DNA from: Yinghuangia elevatio
GTDB lineage: Bacteria; Actinomycetota; Actinomycetes; Streptomycetales; Streptomycetaceae
Assembly: GCF_040649515.1 (NCBI RefSeq)
Contig: NZ_JBEZFP010000108.1
Span: 1-31,847, forward strand
DNA length: 31,847 nt
Reading direction: 5' to 3'
This document shows positions 22,387 to 30,439 of this stretch, one piece after another. Each line of letters starts with the position of its first letter. Positions within the stretch are counted from its first letter, which is position 1. The notes under the pieces were generated by a model, which saw only the letters and a program-made list of their open reading frames with translations, had not been told where the DNA came from and did not search any database. Both the position numbers and the translations under genes were made by a program.

Positions 22387-22991
22387 CACGCACCCACTCC
22401 CGCGCGGGCCCGCAGCAGCGCGGCCGGGGCCACGTCCTCCAGCGGGAGCCCGCGGCGAGCCGCGATCTCCTCGGGACGCTGGAGGCCCTTGAGGGCCGCC
22501 ACCGTCGCGTGAACGATGTTGATCGCGTTGTCCGAGCCGAGCGACTTGCTCAGCACGTCGTGGATGCCCGCGCACTCCAGGACGGCGCGCACCGGGCCGC
22601 CGGCGATGACACCGGTACCGGGGGACGCCGGCTTGAGCAGCACGACACCGGCCGCCGCCTCACCCTGGATCGGGTGCGGGATGGTGCCCTGGATACGGGG
22701 GACCTTGAAGAAGTGCTTCTTGGCCTCCTCCACACCCTTGGCGATGGCGGCCGGCACCTCCTTGGCCTTGCCGTAGCCGACACCGACGGTGCCGTCGCCG
22801 TCGCCCACCACGACCAGCGCGGTGAAGCTGAAGCGGCGACCACCCTTGACTACCTTGGCCACACGGTTGATCGCGACGACGCGCTCGACGTAGGCGGTCT
22901 TCTCGGCGGCGGCGCCGCCGTCGCGCCGATCCCGCCGGTCCCGACGCTCGCCGCCGCCGGCTCCGCCACCGCGGCGCTGGGGTCCAGCCAT
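22386..22991 (-). CDS. rpsE: 30S ribosomal protein S5
   Basis: A 201-residue protein. The N-terminus (2-30) is low-complexity Gly/Arg/Asp with RRDRRDRRD; the double-stranded RNA-binding domain begins YVERVVAINRVAKVVKGGRR, then TALVVVGDGDGTVGVGYGKA. The C-terminal domain has GVVLLKPASPGTGVIAGG. S5 acts in translational accuracy and is the classical spectinomycin-resistance site. It overlaps rpmD by 1 nt. The ATG at 22991 is preferred over longer frames. Confidence 0.97.
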   Translation of the reverse strand: MAGPQRRGGGAGGGERRDRRDRRDGGAAAEKTAYVERVVAINRVAKVVKGGRRFSFTALVVVGDGDGTVGVGYGKAKEVPAAIAKGVEEAKKHFFKVPRIQGTIPHPIQGEAAAGVVLLKPASPGTGVIAGGPVRAVLECAGIHDVLSKSLGSDNAINIVHATVAALKGLQRPEEIAARRGLPLEDVAPAALLRARAGVGA

Positions 22992-23037
22992 CAGAAATTC
23001 CTCATCTGTCGTACGAAGCTTGTCCGGACCAGCGGGC

Positions 23038-23421
23038 TCAGAATGCCAGCCCGCCCTCGCGCGCGGCATCGGCAAGCGCGGCGATACGGCCGTGGTACTT
23101 GTTGCCCCCACGGTCGAACACCACGGTCTCGATGCCCGCAGCCTTGGCCCGCTCAGCGACGAGCTCGCCGACCTTGCGCGCCTTCTCGGTCTTGTCGCCC
23201 TCGTCGCCGCGGATGGACGTGTCCATCGTCGAGGCGGATGCGAGGGTGACTCCGGCCAGGTCGTCGATAACCTGCGCCACGATGTGCCGCGTGGAGCGGG
23301 TCACGACCAGACGAGGCCGCTGGGGGGTGCCGGAAACGCGCTTCCGGACCCGGATGTGCCGACGCTTGCGGGACGTGGACTTCTTCGCCACGCCCTTGCC
23401 GGCCTTCACACCGACGGCCAT
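23038..23421 (-). CDS. rplR: 50S ribosomal protein L18
   Basis: A 127-residue 5S rRNA-binding protein. A basic N-terminus (KKSTSRKRRHIRVRKRVSG) precedes RPRLVVTRSTRHIVAQVIDD and the C-terminal FDRGGNKYHGRIAALADAAR. It lies 2 nt after rplF and 46 nt before rpsE. Confidence 0.97.
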   Translation of the reverse strand: MAVGVKAGKGVAKKSTSRKRRHIRVRKRVSGTPQRPRLVVTRSTRHIVAQVIDDLAGVTLASASTMDTSIRGDEGDKTEKARKVGELVAERAKAAGIETVVFDRGGNKYHGRIAALADAAREGGLAF

Positions 23422-23423
23422 GC

Positions 23424-23960
23424 CTACTTACCAGCCTTTCCGACCTTGCGGCGGATGACCTCACCCGCGTACTTCACACCCTTGGCCTTGTACGGGTCGG
23501 GCTTGCGAAGCTTGCGAATGTTCGCGGCAACCTCGCCGACCTTCTGCTTGTCGATGCCCTGCACCTCGAACTTGGTGGGGCTCTCGACGATGAAGGTGAT
23601 GCCCTCCGGGGCCTCGACGACGATGGGGTGGCTGTATCCCAGCGCGAACTCCAGCGAGGAGCCCTTCGCCGCGACACGGTAACCGACACCGCTGATCTCA
23701 AGCTTCTTGCTGTATCCCTGGGTCACACCGGTGATCATGTTCGCCACCAGCGTCCGGGACAGCCCGTGCAGGGCCTTCGAGAGGCGCTCGTCGTTGGGGC
23801 GGGTCACCGCGAGGGTGCCGTCCTCCAGAGCGATCTCGATCGGAGCGGCGAGGTTGTGCGACAGGGTGCCCTTGGGGCCCTTCACGACGACCTCGCGGCC
23901 ATTGATGGTGACGTCCACGCCGGTGGGAACCGGGATGGGCAGCCGTCCGATTCGCGACAT
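23424..23960 (-). CDS. rplF: 50S ribosomal protein L6
   Basis: A 178-residue protein, MSRIGRLPIPVPTGVDVTIN, with two tandem L6 folds and the signature PDPYKAKGVKYAGEVIRRK near the C-terminus. It sits by the sarcin-ricin loop. Nineteen nt separate it from rpsH. Confidence 0.97.
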   Translation of the reverse strand: MSRIGRLPIPVPTGVDVTINGREVVVKGPKGTLSHNLAAPIEIALEDGTLAVTRPNDERLSKALHGLSRTLVANMITGVTQGYSKKLEISGVGYRVAAKGSSLEFALGYSHPIVVEAPEGITFIVESPTKFEVQGIDKQKVGEVAANIRKLRKPDPYKAKGVKYAGEVIRRKVGKAGK

Positions 23961-23979
23961 TGCCTATCCTCCTTTCCCG

Positions 23980-24378
23980 TTACCAGACGAAGGCGAGGAC
24001 TTCCCCGCCCACGCCCTTCTTGGCGGCCTGACGGTCGGTCAGGAGTCCCTGCGACGTCGAGATGATCGCGACGCCGAGCCCTCCCAGCACCTTCGGCAGG
24101 TTCGTGGACTTTGCGTACACCCGCAGACCGGGCTTGGACACGCGGCGGATGCCGGCGACCGAGCGCTCGCGGTTCGGGCCGTACTTCAGGTCGATGACGA
24201 GGCTCTTGCCGACCTCGGCGTCCTCGACGCGCCAGCCCTGGATGTAACCCTCCTGCTGGAGGATCTCCGCGATGTGCGACTTGATCTTGCTGAACGGCAT
24301 CACGACGTCGTCGTGGTATGCCGAGTTGGCATTCCGCAGACGCGTGAGCATGTCTGCGATGGGGTCGGTCATGGTCAT
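23980..24378 (-). CDS. rpsH: 30S ribosomal protein S8
   Basis: A 132-residue protein starting MTMTDPIADMLTRLRNANSA, ending with the conserved STSQGLLTDRQAAKKGVGGE and LAFVW. S8 binds 16S helix 21 and in E. coli represses the spc operon. An ATG six bases later (24372) is an alternative start. It follows a 168-nt gap after rpsN. Confidence 0.97.
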   Translation of the reverse strand: MTMTDPIADMLTRLRNANSAYHDDVVMPFSKIKSHIAEILQQEGYIQGWRVEDAEVGKSLVIDLKYGPNRERSVAGIRRVSKPGLRVYAKSTNLPKVLGGLGVAIISTSQGLLTDRQAAKKGVGGEVLAFVW

Positions 24379-24434
24379 GACGGCCTCAGGGCCTTTCTCG
24401 CCGCGGTTTCCCGAAATGCGATCTGTCCCGGGGA

Positions 24435-24523
24435 CGCCCCTCCCGAAGGAGGGGCGGCACACAGGGCGACTGCGGGACGGGACCTACAGCGTTTGTATCG
24501 GACACCCCGCGCGGACGCGGGGT
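24435..24523 (-). promoter_or_regulatory. Two hairpins between rpsN and rpsH
   Basis: 24435-24443 pairs with 24448-24456 (9 bp, 4-nt loop), and 24504-24511 with 24516-24523 (8 bp). They occupy the 168-nt gap inside the spc block, where other junctions are 1-50 nt. They may be attenuators or mRNA-processing sites. Confidence 0.5.
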
Positions 24524-24546
24524 GGTCGCCGGCAGGCGGGGTTCGC

Positions 24547-24732
24547 CTACCAGCTGCTCTTGGTGACGCCGGGCAGCTCGCCGGCGTGCGCCATAACGCG
24601 CAGGCACACACGGCACAGACCGAACTTGCGGTACACCGAGTGCGGGCGACCGCACCGCTGGCAGCGCGTGTAACCGCGCACCGCGAACTTCGGCTTGCGA
24701 GCGGCCTTGGCAATCAGGGCCTTCTTCGCCAC
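24547..24732 (-). CDS. rpsN: 30S ribosomal protein S14 type Z (zinc form)
   Basis: A 61-residue protein, MAKKALIAKAARKPKFAVRG, with Cys24, Cys27, Cys40 and Cys43 (CQRC and CRVC) forming a zinc ribbon, and the C-terminal GELPGVTKSSW. It begins 1 nt after the rplE stop. Often named rpsZ. Confidence 0.97.
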   Translation of the reverse strand: MAKKALIAKAARKPKFAVRGYTRCQRCGRPHSVYRKFGLCRVCLRVMAHAGELPGVTKSSW

Positions 24733-24733
24733 G

Positions 24734-25312
24734 TCAGTTCTCCTTGAACGGGAATCCGAGGTGACGCAGCAGCGCGCGGCCCTCGTCGTTGTTCTGGGCG
24801 GACGTCACGACGGTGATGTCCATACCGCGAACACGGTCGATCTTGTCCTGGTCGATCTCGTGGAACATCGACTGCTCGGTCAGACCGAAGGTGTAGTTGC
24901 CCTTGCCGTCGAACTGCTTCGGCGAGAGTCCGCGGAAGTCGCGGATACGCGGCAGCGCGATGGAGACCAGGCGGTCCAGGAACTCCCACATGCGGTCGCC
25001 GCGCAGCGTGACGTGCGCGCCGATCGGCTGGCCCTCGCGCAGCTTGAACTGCGCGATGGACTTGCGGGCCTTGGTGACCTGCGGCTTCTGGCCGGTGATG
25101 GCCATCAGGTCCTTGATCGCACCGTCGATGAGCTTGGAGTCGCGGGCGGCGTCGCCCACACCCATGTTCACGACGACCTTGACGACGCCGGGGATCTGCA
25201 TGACGTTCTCGAAGGAGAACTCCTCACGCAGCTTGCCCTGGATCTCTTCGCGGTAGCGCTGCTTGAGACGCGGCAGCGTCTTCACAGCGGTCTCTTCAGC
25301 GGTGACAGTCAT
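24734..25312 (-). CDS. rplE: 50S ribosomal protein L5
   Basis: A 192-residue protein binding 5S rRNA. Motifs: MQIPGVVKVVVNMGVGDAAR, GQKPQVTKARKSIAQFKLRE, GAHVTLRGDRMWEFLDRL, and NYTFGLTEQSMFHEI. Its ATG overlaps the rplX stop by one base (TGATG). Confidence 0.97.
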   Translation of the reverse strand: MTVTAEETAVKTLPRLKQRYREEIQGKLREEFSFENVMQIPGVVKVVVNMGVGDAARDSKLIDGAIKDLMAITGQKPQVTKARKSIAQFKLREGQPIGAHVTLRGDRMWEFLDRLVSIALPRIRDFRGLSPKQFDGKGNYTFGLTEQSMFHEIDQDKIDRVRGMDITVVTSAQNNDEGRALLRHLGFPFKEN

Positions 25313-25647
25313 CAGATGTCCTCACCGGTCCGCTTGGCGATCCGGATCTTGTTGCCCTCGTCGTCGAAACGGTAGCCGACGCGCGTGGGAACCTTCTTGC
25401 CGTCCTGCTCCACGACCAGCATCACGTTGCTGATGTGCACAGGGGCTTCCTGCGTGATGATGCCGCCGGTCTTGGCACCCTTGGCGGACTGGCCGACCTT
25501 GGTGTGCTTCTTGATCCGGTTGACACCCTCGACGAGGACGCGCTCGAGCGCGGGGTAGGCCGCAATGACCTTGCCCTGCTTTCCGCGGTCCTTACCGGTG
25601 ATGACCTGAACCAGGTCACCCTTCTTGATCTTCATGCTCTTCGCCAT
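25312..25647 (-). CDS. rplX: 50S ribosomal protein L24
   Basis: A 111-residue protein with the KOW motif KIKKGDLVQVITGKDRGKQG at the N-terminus. The ATG at 25647 follows GGAGG at about 11 nt; a start four codons later (25635, MKIKKGD) is equally plausible. It is 3 nt from rplN. Confidence 0.96.
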   Translation of the reverse strand: MAKSMKIKKGDLVQVITGKDRGKQGKVIAAYPALERVLVEGVNRIKKHTKVGQSAKGAKTGGIITQEAPVHISNVMLVVEQDGKKVPTRVGYRFDDEGNKIRIAKRTGEDI

Positions 25648-25650
25648 GGC

Positions 25651-26019
25651 TTACAGCACCTCCGGCGCGAGCGAGATGATCTTCATGAACTTCTTCTCGC
25701 GCAGCTCACGGCCGACCGGGCCGAAAATGCGGGTGCCACGGGGCTCACCGTCGTTCTTGAGGATGACGGCGGCGTTCTCGTCGAAACGGATGTAGGAACC
25801 GTCGACACGACGGCGCTCCTTGACAGTCCGCACGACGACAGCCTTGACCACGTCGCCCTTCTTCACGTTGCCACCAGGGATCGCGTCCTTGACGGTGGCC
25901 ACAATGACGTCCCCGATGCCCGCGTAGCGCCGGCCGGACCCGCCGAGCACACGGATGCAAAGGATCTCCTTGGCACCCGTGTTGTCGGCGACTCGCAGTC
26001 GCGACTCCTGCTGGATCAC
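25651..26019 (-). CDS. rplN: 50S ribosomal protein L14
   Basis: A 122-residue protein starting MIQQESRLRVADNTGAKEIL, with GGSGRRYAGIGDVIVATVKD and FDENAAVILKNDGEPRGTRI. It sits at the subunit interface. It is the first gene after the hairpin marking the S10/spc boundary. Confidence 0.98.
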   Translation of the reverse strand: MIQQESRLRVADNTGAKEILCIRVLGGSGRRYAGIGDVIVATVKDAIPGGNVKKGDVVKAVVVRTVKERRRVDGSYIRFDENAAVILKNDGEPRGTRIFGPVGRELREKKFMKIISLAPEVL

Positions 26020-26047
26020 GTCTAACTCCTGATCGTCACGTCGCGGC

Positions 26048-26073
26048 GCAGGCCCACCTCACAGTGGGCCTGC
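26048..26073 (-). terminator. Hairpin at S10/spc boundary
   Basis: A perfect 10-bp stem (26048-26057 with 26064-26073) with a 6-nt loop and no U-tract, 10 nt after the rpsQ stop. It falls exactly where E. coli ends the S10 operon and begins spc. Confidence 0.6.
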
Positions 26074-26083
26074 CCGGCGCTCG

Positions 26084-26365
26084 CTACTTGGCCTTCTCGA
26101 GGATCTCGACGATGCGCCACCGCTTGCTGGCGGACAGCGGCCGGGTCTCCATGAGGAGGACGCGGTCGCCGACGCCGCAGGCGTTCTGCTCGTCGTGAGC
26201 CTTCAGCTTGCTCGTGCGGCGGATGACCTTGCCGTAGAGCGGGTGCTTCACGCGGTCCTCGACGGCGACGACGACGGTCTTGTCCATCTTGTCGCTGACG
26301 ACGAGGCCCTCACGGGTCTTGCGGAATCCCCGGGTCGTCTCAGTCATCTCAGTCTTCTCGCTCAC
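26084..26365 (-). CDS. rpsQ: 30S ribosomal protein S17
   Basis: A 93-residue OB-fold protein. The core runs from RGFRKTREGLVVSDKMDKTV to VGDRVLLMETRPLSASKRWR. The GTG start overlaps the rpmC stop as GTGA. Confidence 0.97.
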   Translation of the reverse strand: MSEKTEMTETTRGFRKTREGLVVSDKMDKTVVVAVEDRVKHPLYGKVIRRTSKLKAHDEQNACGVGDRVLLMETRPLSASKRWRIVEILEKAK

Positions 26366-26598
26366 GCCGCGCCTCCGGTCTCCTCCACGCTGACGATCCC
26401 GAGCTCGCGCTCGCGCATCAGCGTGTAGATGCGGGCGATGTCCTTGCGGACCGCCTTGAGCCGCCCGTGGTTTTCGAGCTGCCCGGTCGCCGCCTGGAAA
26501 CGGAGGTTGAACAGCTCCTCCTTGGCCTCACGCAGCTTGGCGACGAGTTCCTCGTCGGCCAGGTCGCGCAGCTCGGACGCCTTGGTCCCGGCCGCCAT
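26362..26598 (-). CDS. rpmC: 50S ribosomal protein L29
   Basis: A 78-residue helical hairpin protein by the exit tunnel: MAAGTKASELRDLADEELVA, then EELFNLRFQAATGQLENHGR. The ATG shares its A with the rplP TGA; a GTG one codon upstream (26601) is also possible. Confidence 0.96.
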   Translation of the reverse strand: MAAGTKASELRDLADEELVAKLREAKEELFNLRFQAATGQLENHGRLKAVRKDIARIYTLMRERELGIVSVEETGGAA

Positions 26599-27017
26599 CA
26601 CGCCTCACCTGCCTCGCGCCGGACAATCCGGCACTTCATCGGCAGCTTGTGCGTGGCGCGCAGAAGCGCCTCGCGAGCCACCTTCTCGTTCGGGTACGAC
26701 AGCTCGAACATCACCCGACCGGGCTTGACGTTCGCGACCCACCACTCGGGCGAGCCCTTGCCGGAACCCATGCGGGTCTCGGCCGGCTTCTTGGTCAGCG
26801 GACGGTCCGGGTAGATGTTGATCCACACCTTGCCACCACGGCGGATGTGCCGGGTGATGGCGATACGGGCGGACTCGATCTGCCGGTTGGTCACGTACGC
26901 CTGGCCGAGGGCCTGGATGCCGTACTCGCCGAACGCGAGTTCCGTACCGCCCTTGGCGCGGCCACCGCGCTTGGGGTGGTGCTGCTTGCGGTGCTTGACC
27001 CTGCGGGGGATCAGCAT
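26598..27017 (-). CDS. rplP: 50S ribosomal protein L16
   Basis: A 139-residue protein, MLIPRRVKHRKQHHPKRGGR at the start and KLPMKCRIVRREAGEA at the end, near the peptidyl transferase centre in known structures. It starts 5 nt after the rpsC stop. Confidence 0.97.
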   Translation of the reverse strand: MLIPRRVKHRKQHHPKRGGRAKGGTELAFGEYGIQALGQAYVTNRQIESARIAITRHIRRGGKVWINIYPDRPLTKKPAETRMGSGKGSPEWWVANVKPGRVMFELSYPNEKVAREALLRATHKLPMKCRIVRREAGEA

Positions 27018-27022
27018 CGGGG

Positions 27023-27874
27023 TCAGGCCTCCGTTCCGGTCTCGGGCGCCGGGGTCGAGACCTCGGCAGCCGGCGCGGCGGAGTCGGTCGACTCGGTCGC
27101 CGGCGCCTCGTTCTGCGGACGTCCGCCGCGGCCTCCGCCACGACGCTCGCCACCGCGGCCACCGCCACGCGGACGGTCGCTGCCGCCCGGGCCACGCGAC
27201 GGGCGGTTGCCCGCACGCGCGGCGGCGTTGTCGGCGCGGACCTCGGCGATGTTCTTGACGTCGCCCTTGTAGATCCACACCTTGACGCCGATGCGGCCGA
27301 AGGTCGTGCGGGCCTCGAAGAAGCCGTACTCGACGTTCGCGCGCAGCGTGTGCAGCGGGACGCGGCCCTCGCGGTAGAACTCGGAGCGGGACATCTCGGC
27401 GCCGCCGAGGCGGCCGCCGCACTGGATCTTGATGCCCTTGGCGCCGGCCTTCATCGCGGTCTGCATCGCCTTGCGCATGGCACGGCGGAACGAGACACGC
27501 GACGAGAGCTGCTCGGCCACGCCCTGCGCGACGAGCTGGGCGTCGATCTCCGGGTTCTTGACCTCGAGGATGTTCAGCTGGACCTGCTTGCCGGTCAGCT
27601 TCTCGAGGTCGCCGCGGATTCGGTCGGCCTCCGCGCCGCGGCGGCCGATGACGATGCCCGGCCGGGCGGTGTGGATGTCGACGCGGACGCGGTCACGGGT
27701 GCGCTCGATCTCCACCTTGGAGATGCCGGCCCGCTCCATGCCCTGCGTCATCATCCGGCGGATGGCGACGTCTTCCTTGACGTAGTCCTTGTACAGCTTG
27801 TCGGCGTACCAGCGCGACTTGAAGTCCGTGGTGATACCGAGGCGGAACCCGTGCGGGTTAACCTTCTGGCCCAC
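27023..27874 (-). CDS. rpsC: 30S ribosomal protein S3
   Basis: A 283-residue protein at the mRNA entry. The core begins MGQKVNPHGFRLGI; the KH domain contains VIGRRGAEADRIRGDLEKLT. The C-terminal domain has GAKGIKIQCGGRLGGAEMSR and TTFGRIGVKVWIYKGD. The last ~65 residues are a low-complexity tail, first Arg/Gly-rich then acidic Ala/Pro/Thr. The GTG start overlaps the rplV stop (TAGTG). Confidence 0.97.
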   Translation of the reverse strand: MGQKVNPHGFRLGITTDFKSRWYADKLYKDYVKEDVAIRRMMTQGMERAGISKVEIERTRDRVRVDIHTARPGIVIGRRGAEADRIRGDLEKLTGKQVQLNILEVKNPEIDAQLVAQGVAEQLSSRVSFRRAMRKAMQTAMKAGAKGIKIQCGGRLGGAEMSRSEFYREGRVPLHTLRANVEYGFFEARTTFGRIGVKVWIYKGDVKNIAEVRADNAAARAGNRPSRGPGGSDRPRGGGRGGERRGGGRGGRPQNEAPATESTDSAAPAAEVSTPAPETGTEA

Positions 27875-28218
27875 TAGCGGGTCCTCTCCTTCTCGGCGAC
27901 AACCACGGTGATGTGGCTGGTGCGCTTGCGGATGCGGTACGCCCGGCCCTGGGCACGCGGACGGAACCGCTTCAGGGTCGGCCCCTCGTCCACGTACGCC
28001 TCGGACACGTACAGGTTGTTCGTGTCCAGGTTGTGGTTGTGCCCGGCGTTGGCGATGGCGCTGTCGAGCACCTTGCCGACCGGCTCGCTCGCGGCCTGCT
28101 GCGCGAAGCGCAGGATCGCCTGCGCCTCGGCGGCGTCGACGCCGCGGATCAGGTCGACAACCCGGCGAGCCTTCATGGGCGTGACGCGGATGTACCGCGC
28201 CTGGGCCCTGGCTTCCAT
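27874..28218 (-). CDS. rplV: 50S ribosomal protein L22
   Basis: A 114-residue protein from MEARAQARYIRVTPMKARRV, with the hairpin segment GPTLKRFRPRAQGRAYRIRK that lines the exit tunnel. ACGGAGA sits just before this ATG. An in-frame ATG at 28236 adds six residues (MNTETP) and cannot be excluded. Confidence 0.95.
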   Translation of the reverse strand: MEARAQARYIRVTPMKARRVVDLIRGVDAAEAQAILRFAQQAASEPVGKVLDSAIANAGHNHNLDTNNLYVSEAYVDEGPTLKRFRPRAQGRAYRIRKRTSHITVVVAEKERTR

Positions 28219-28263
28219 TGGAGTCTCCGTGTTCATCTCAGTTCGGTTTCCTTAGGCCGTCGG

Positions 28264-28545
28264 TCAGCGACGACGCGACTTGCGGTCGTCCTTCTCGTGG
28301 CCACGGAAGGTCCGGGTCGGGGCGAACTCGCCGAGCTTGTGGCCGACCATCGCCTCGGTGACGAACACCGGGACGTGCTTGCGGCCGTCGTGCACCGCGA
28401 TGGTGTGGCCCAGCATCGCCGGGACGATCATCGAGCGGCGGGACCAGGTCTTGATGACGTTCTTGGTTCCCTTTTCGTTCTGAACGTCCACCTTCTTGAT
28501 GAGGTGGCCGTCGACGAAGGGTCCCTTCTTCAGACTGCGCGGCAT
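28264..28545 (-). CDS. rpsS: 30S ribosomal protein S19
   Basis: A 93-residue protein, MPRSLKKGPFVDGHLIKKVD, with TIAVHDGRKHVPVFVTEAMV and GEFAPTRTFRGHEKDDRKS. It lies 11 nt after rplB. The longer frame upstream overlaps rplB and is rejected. Confidence 0.97.
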   Translation of the reverse strand: MPRSLKKGPFVDGHLIKKVDVQNEKGTKNVIKTWSRRSMIVPAMLGHTIAVHDGRKHVPVFVTEAMVGHKLGEFAPTRTFRGHEKDDRKSRRR

Positions 28546-28556
28546 CGAGACTGCTC

Positions 28557-29393
28557 CTAGCGCTTCTTGTTCGTCTTGCGGCGGCGGATGATCAGCTTGT
28601 CGCTGGCCTTCTTCGGCCGGCGGGTGCGACCTTCCTTCTGGCCCCACGGCGACACCGGGTGGCGTCCACCGGAGGTCTTGCCTTCACCACCACCGTGCGG
28701 GTGGTCGATCGGGTTCATCGCCACACCGCGGACGGTCGGGCGCTTGCCCTTCCAGCGCATGCGGCCGGCCTTGCCCCAGTTGATGTTCGACTGCTCGGCG
28801 TTGCCGACCTCGCCGATGGTGGCGCGGCAGCGGACGTCGACCATGCGAATCTCACCCGACGGCATACGGAGGGTCGCGAACGCGCCTTCCTTCGCCAGCA
28901 GCTGGACGCTCGCACCCGCCGAGCGGGCCATCTTGGCGCCGCCGCCCGGACGCAGCTCGATCGCGTGCACGACCGTACCGACCGGGATGTTGCGGAGCGC
29001 GAGGTTGTTGCCCGGCTTGATGTCGGCGCCCGGACCGTTCTCGATCCGGTCGCCCTGACGCAGCTTGTTCGGGCACAGGATGTAGCGCTTCTCGCCGTCT
29101 GCGTAGTGCAGGAGCGCGATGCGCGCGGTGCGGTTGGGGTCGTACTCGATGTGAGCGACCTTGGCCGGCACGCCGTCCTTGTCGTTGCGACGGAAGTCGA
29201 TGACACGGTACGCGCGCTTGTGACCGCCACCCTGGTGGCGGGTCGTCACACGACCGTGGTTGTTACGACCACCCTTGCTGTGCAGCGGGCGGACCAGCGA
29301 CTTCTCCGGCGTGGACCGCGTGATCTCGACGAAGTCGGCGACGCTGGCGCCACGACGGCCCGGAGTCGTCGGCTTGTACTTGCGGATGCCCAT
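28557..29393 (-). CDS. rplB: 50S ribosomal protein L2
   Basis: A 278-residue protein essential for subunit joining and peptidyl transfer. MGIRKYKPTTPGRRGASVAD at the start, RYILCPNKLRQGDRI in the middle, and the catalytic-region signature AMNPIDHPHGGGEGKTSGGR near the C-terminus. Confidence 0.98.
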   Translation of the reverse strand: MGIRKYKPTTPGRRGASVADFVEITRSTPEKSLVRPLHSKGGRNNHGRVTTRHQGGGHKRAYRVIDFRRNDKDGVPAKVAHIEYDPNRTARIALLHYADGEKRYILCPNKLRQGDRIENGPGADIKPGNNLALRNIPVGTVVHAIELRPGGGAKMARSAGASVQLLAKEGAFATLRMPSGEIRMVDVRCRATIGEVGNAEQSNINWGKAGRMRWKGKRPTVRGVAMNPIDHPHGGGEGKTSGGRHPVSPWGQKEGRTRRPKKASDKLIIRRRKTNKKR

Positions 29394-29427
29394 GGCTTCT
29401 CTTAGTCCTCGTCCGTATCAGCGGCCG

Positions 29428-29754
29428 TCAGCCGACGGGTCCACCGAAGATGTCGATCCGCTCGCCCTCAGCCAGGGTGACGATCGCTCGCTTCGTGTCC
29501 TTGCGCTTGCCGAAACCGGTCTTGGAACGCTTGCGCTTTCCCTGCCGGTTGATCGTGTTCACGTTCGCGACCTTGACCCCGAAGATCGCGGCGACAGCCT
29601 GCTTGATCTGGGTCTTGTTCGCGTCCGGCGCCACGATGAACGTGTACTTGTTCTCGTCGAGCAGCCCGTAGGACTTCTCCGAGATCACCGGCTTCAGCAG
29701 CACATCGCGCGGGTCGGTGAAGGTCTTGCTGGTGACCTGCGTGCTCTCGCTCAC
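29428..29754 (-). CDS. rplW: 50S ribosomal protein L23
   Basis: A 108-residue protein at the tunnel exit, docking site of SRP and trigger factor. Core from DPRDVLLKPVISEKSYGLLD to GVKVANVNTINRQGKRKRSK. The GTG start overlaps the rplD stop as GTGA. Confidence 0.97.
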   Translation of the reverse strand: MSESTQVTSKTFTDPRDVLLKPVISEKSYGLLDENKYTFIVAPDANKTQIKQAVAAIFGVKVANVNTINRQGKRKRSKTGFGKRKDTKRAIVTLAEGERIDIFGGPVG

Positions 29755-30434
29755 GCGTCGCTCCCTTCGAGCTCGCTCGAAGTGGCAACGGCGGTCGCGG
29801 ACTTGCCCTGCGGCGAGCCTGCGATGAACCGTTCCAGAGCGGCCTTGGTGAAGACCACGTCGTCGGAGACGAGCACGTCGTAGGTGTTCAGCTGCCCGGG
29901 GTCGAGCACGTGCACCTGCGGGAGGTTGCGGGCGCTCAGCCAGGCGGCGGTGTCGTCCTTCTCGGCGACCAGGAGCACGTGCTTGCGCTCGGAGATCTTG
30001 CCGATCAGGGTACGGACGGCCTTCGTCGACGGCGCGTCGCCCTCGATCACGGCGGTCACGCAGTGGATGCGCGAGTGGACGGCCCGGTCGGTGAGGGCAC
30101 CGCGGAGCGCGGCGGCCTTCATCTTCTTGGGGGTCCGCTGCGCGTAGTCACGCGGCTGGGGTCCGTGGACCACGCCGCCGCCGGCGAACTGCGGCGCACG
30201 GGTCGAGCCCTGGCGCGCGCGGCCGGTGCCCTTCTGGCGGTACGGCTTGCGGCCACCGCCGCGCACCTCGCCACGGGTCTTGGTCTTGTGCGTGCCCTGG
30301 CGGGCCGCGGCCAGCTGGGCCACGACGACCTGGTGGATCGTCGGGATGCTGACCTGGACGCCGAAGATCTCCGCGGGGAGTTCGACGGTCCCGGTCTTCT
30401 CGCCGGCCGGCGAGAGAACGTCGATGCTGGTCAT
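29751..30434 (-). CDS. rplD: 50S ribosomal protein L4
   Basis: A 227-residue protein. The tunnel loop is seen at GGGRKPYRQKGTGRARQGST, then HGPQPRDYAQRTPKKMKAAA. In E. coli L4 represses the S10 operon through its leader. The ATG at 30434 lies 5 nt from the rplC stop. Confidence 0.97.
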   Translation of the reverse strand: MTSIDVLSPAGEKTGTVELPAEIFGVQVSIPTIHQVVVAQLAAARQGTHKTKTRGEVRGGGRKPYRQKGTGRARQGSTRAPQFAGGGVVHGPQPRDYAQRTPKKMKAAALRGALTDRAVHSRIHCVTAVIEGDAPSTKAVRTLIGKISERKHVLLVAEKDDTAAWLSARNLPQVHVLDPGQLNTYDVLVSDDVVFTKAALERFIAGSPQGKSATAVATSSELEGSDA

Positions 30435-30439
30435 GTGGT

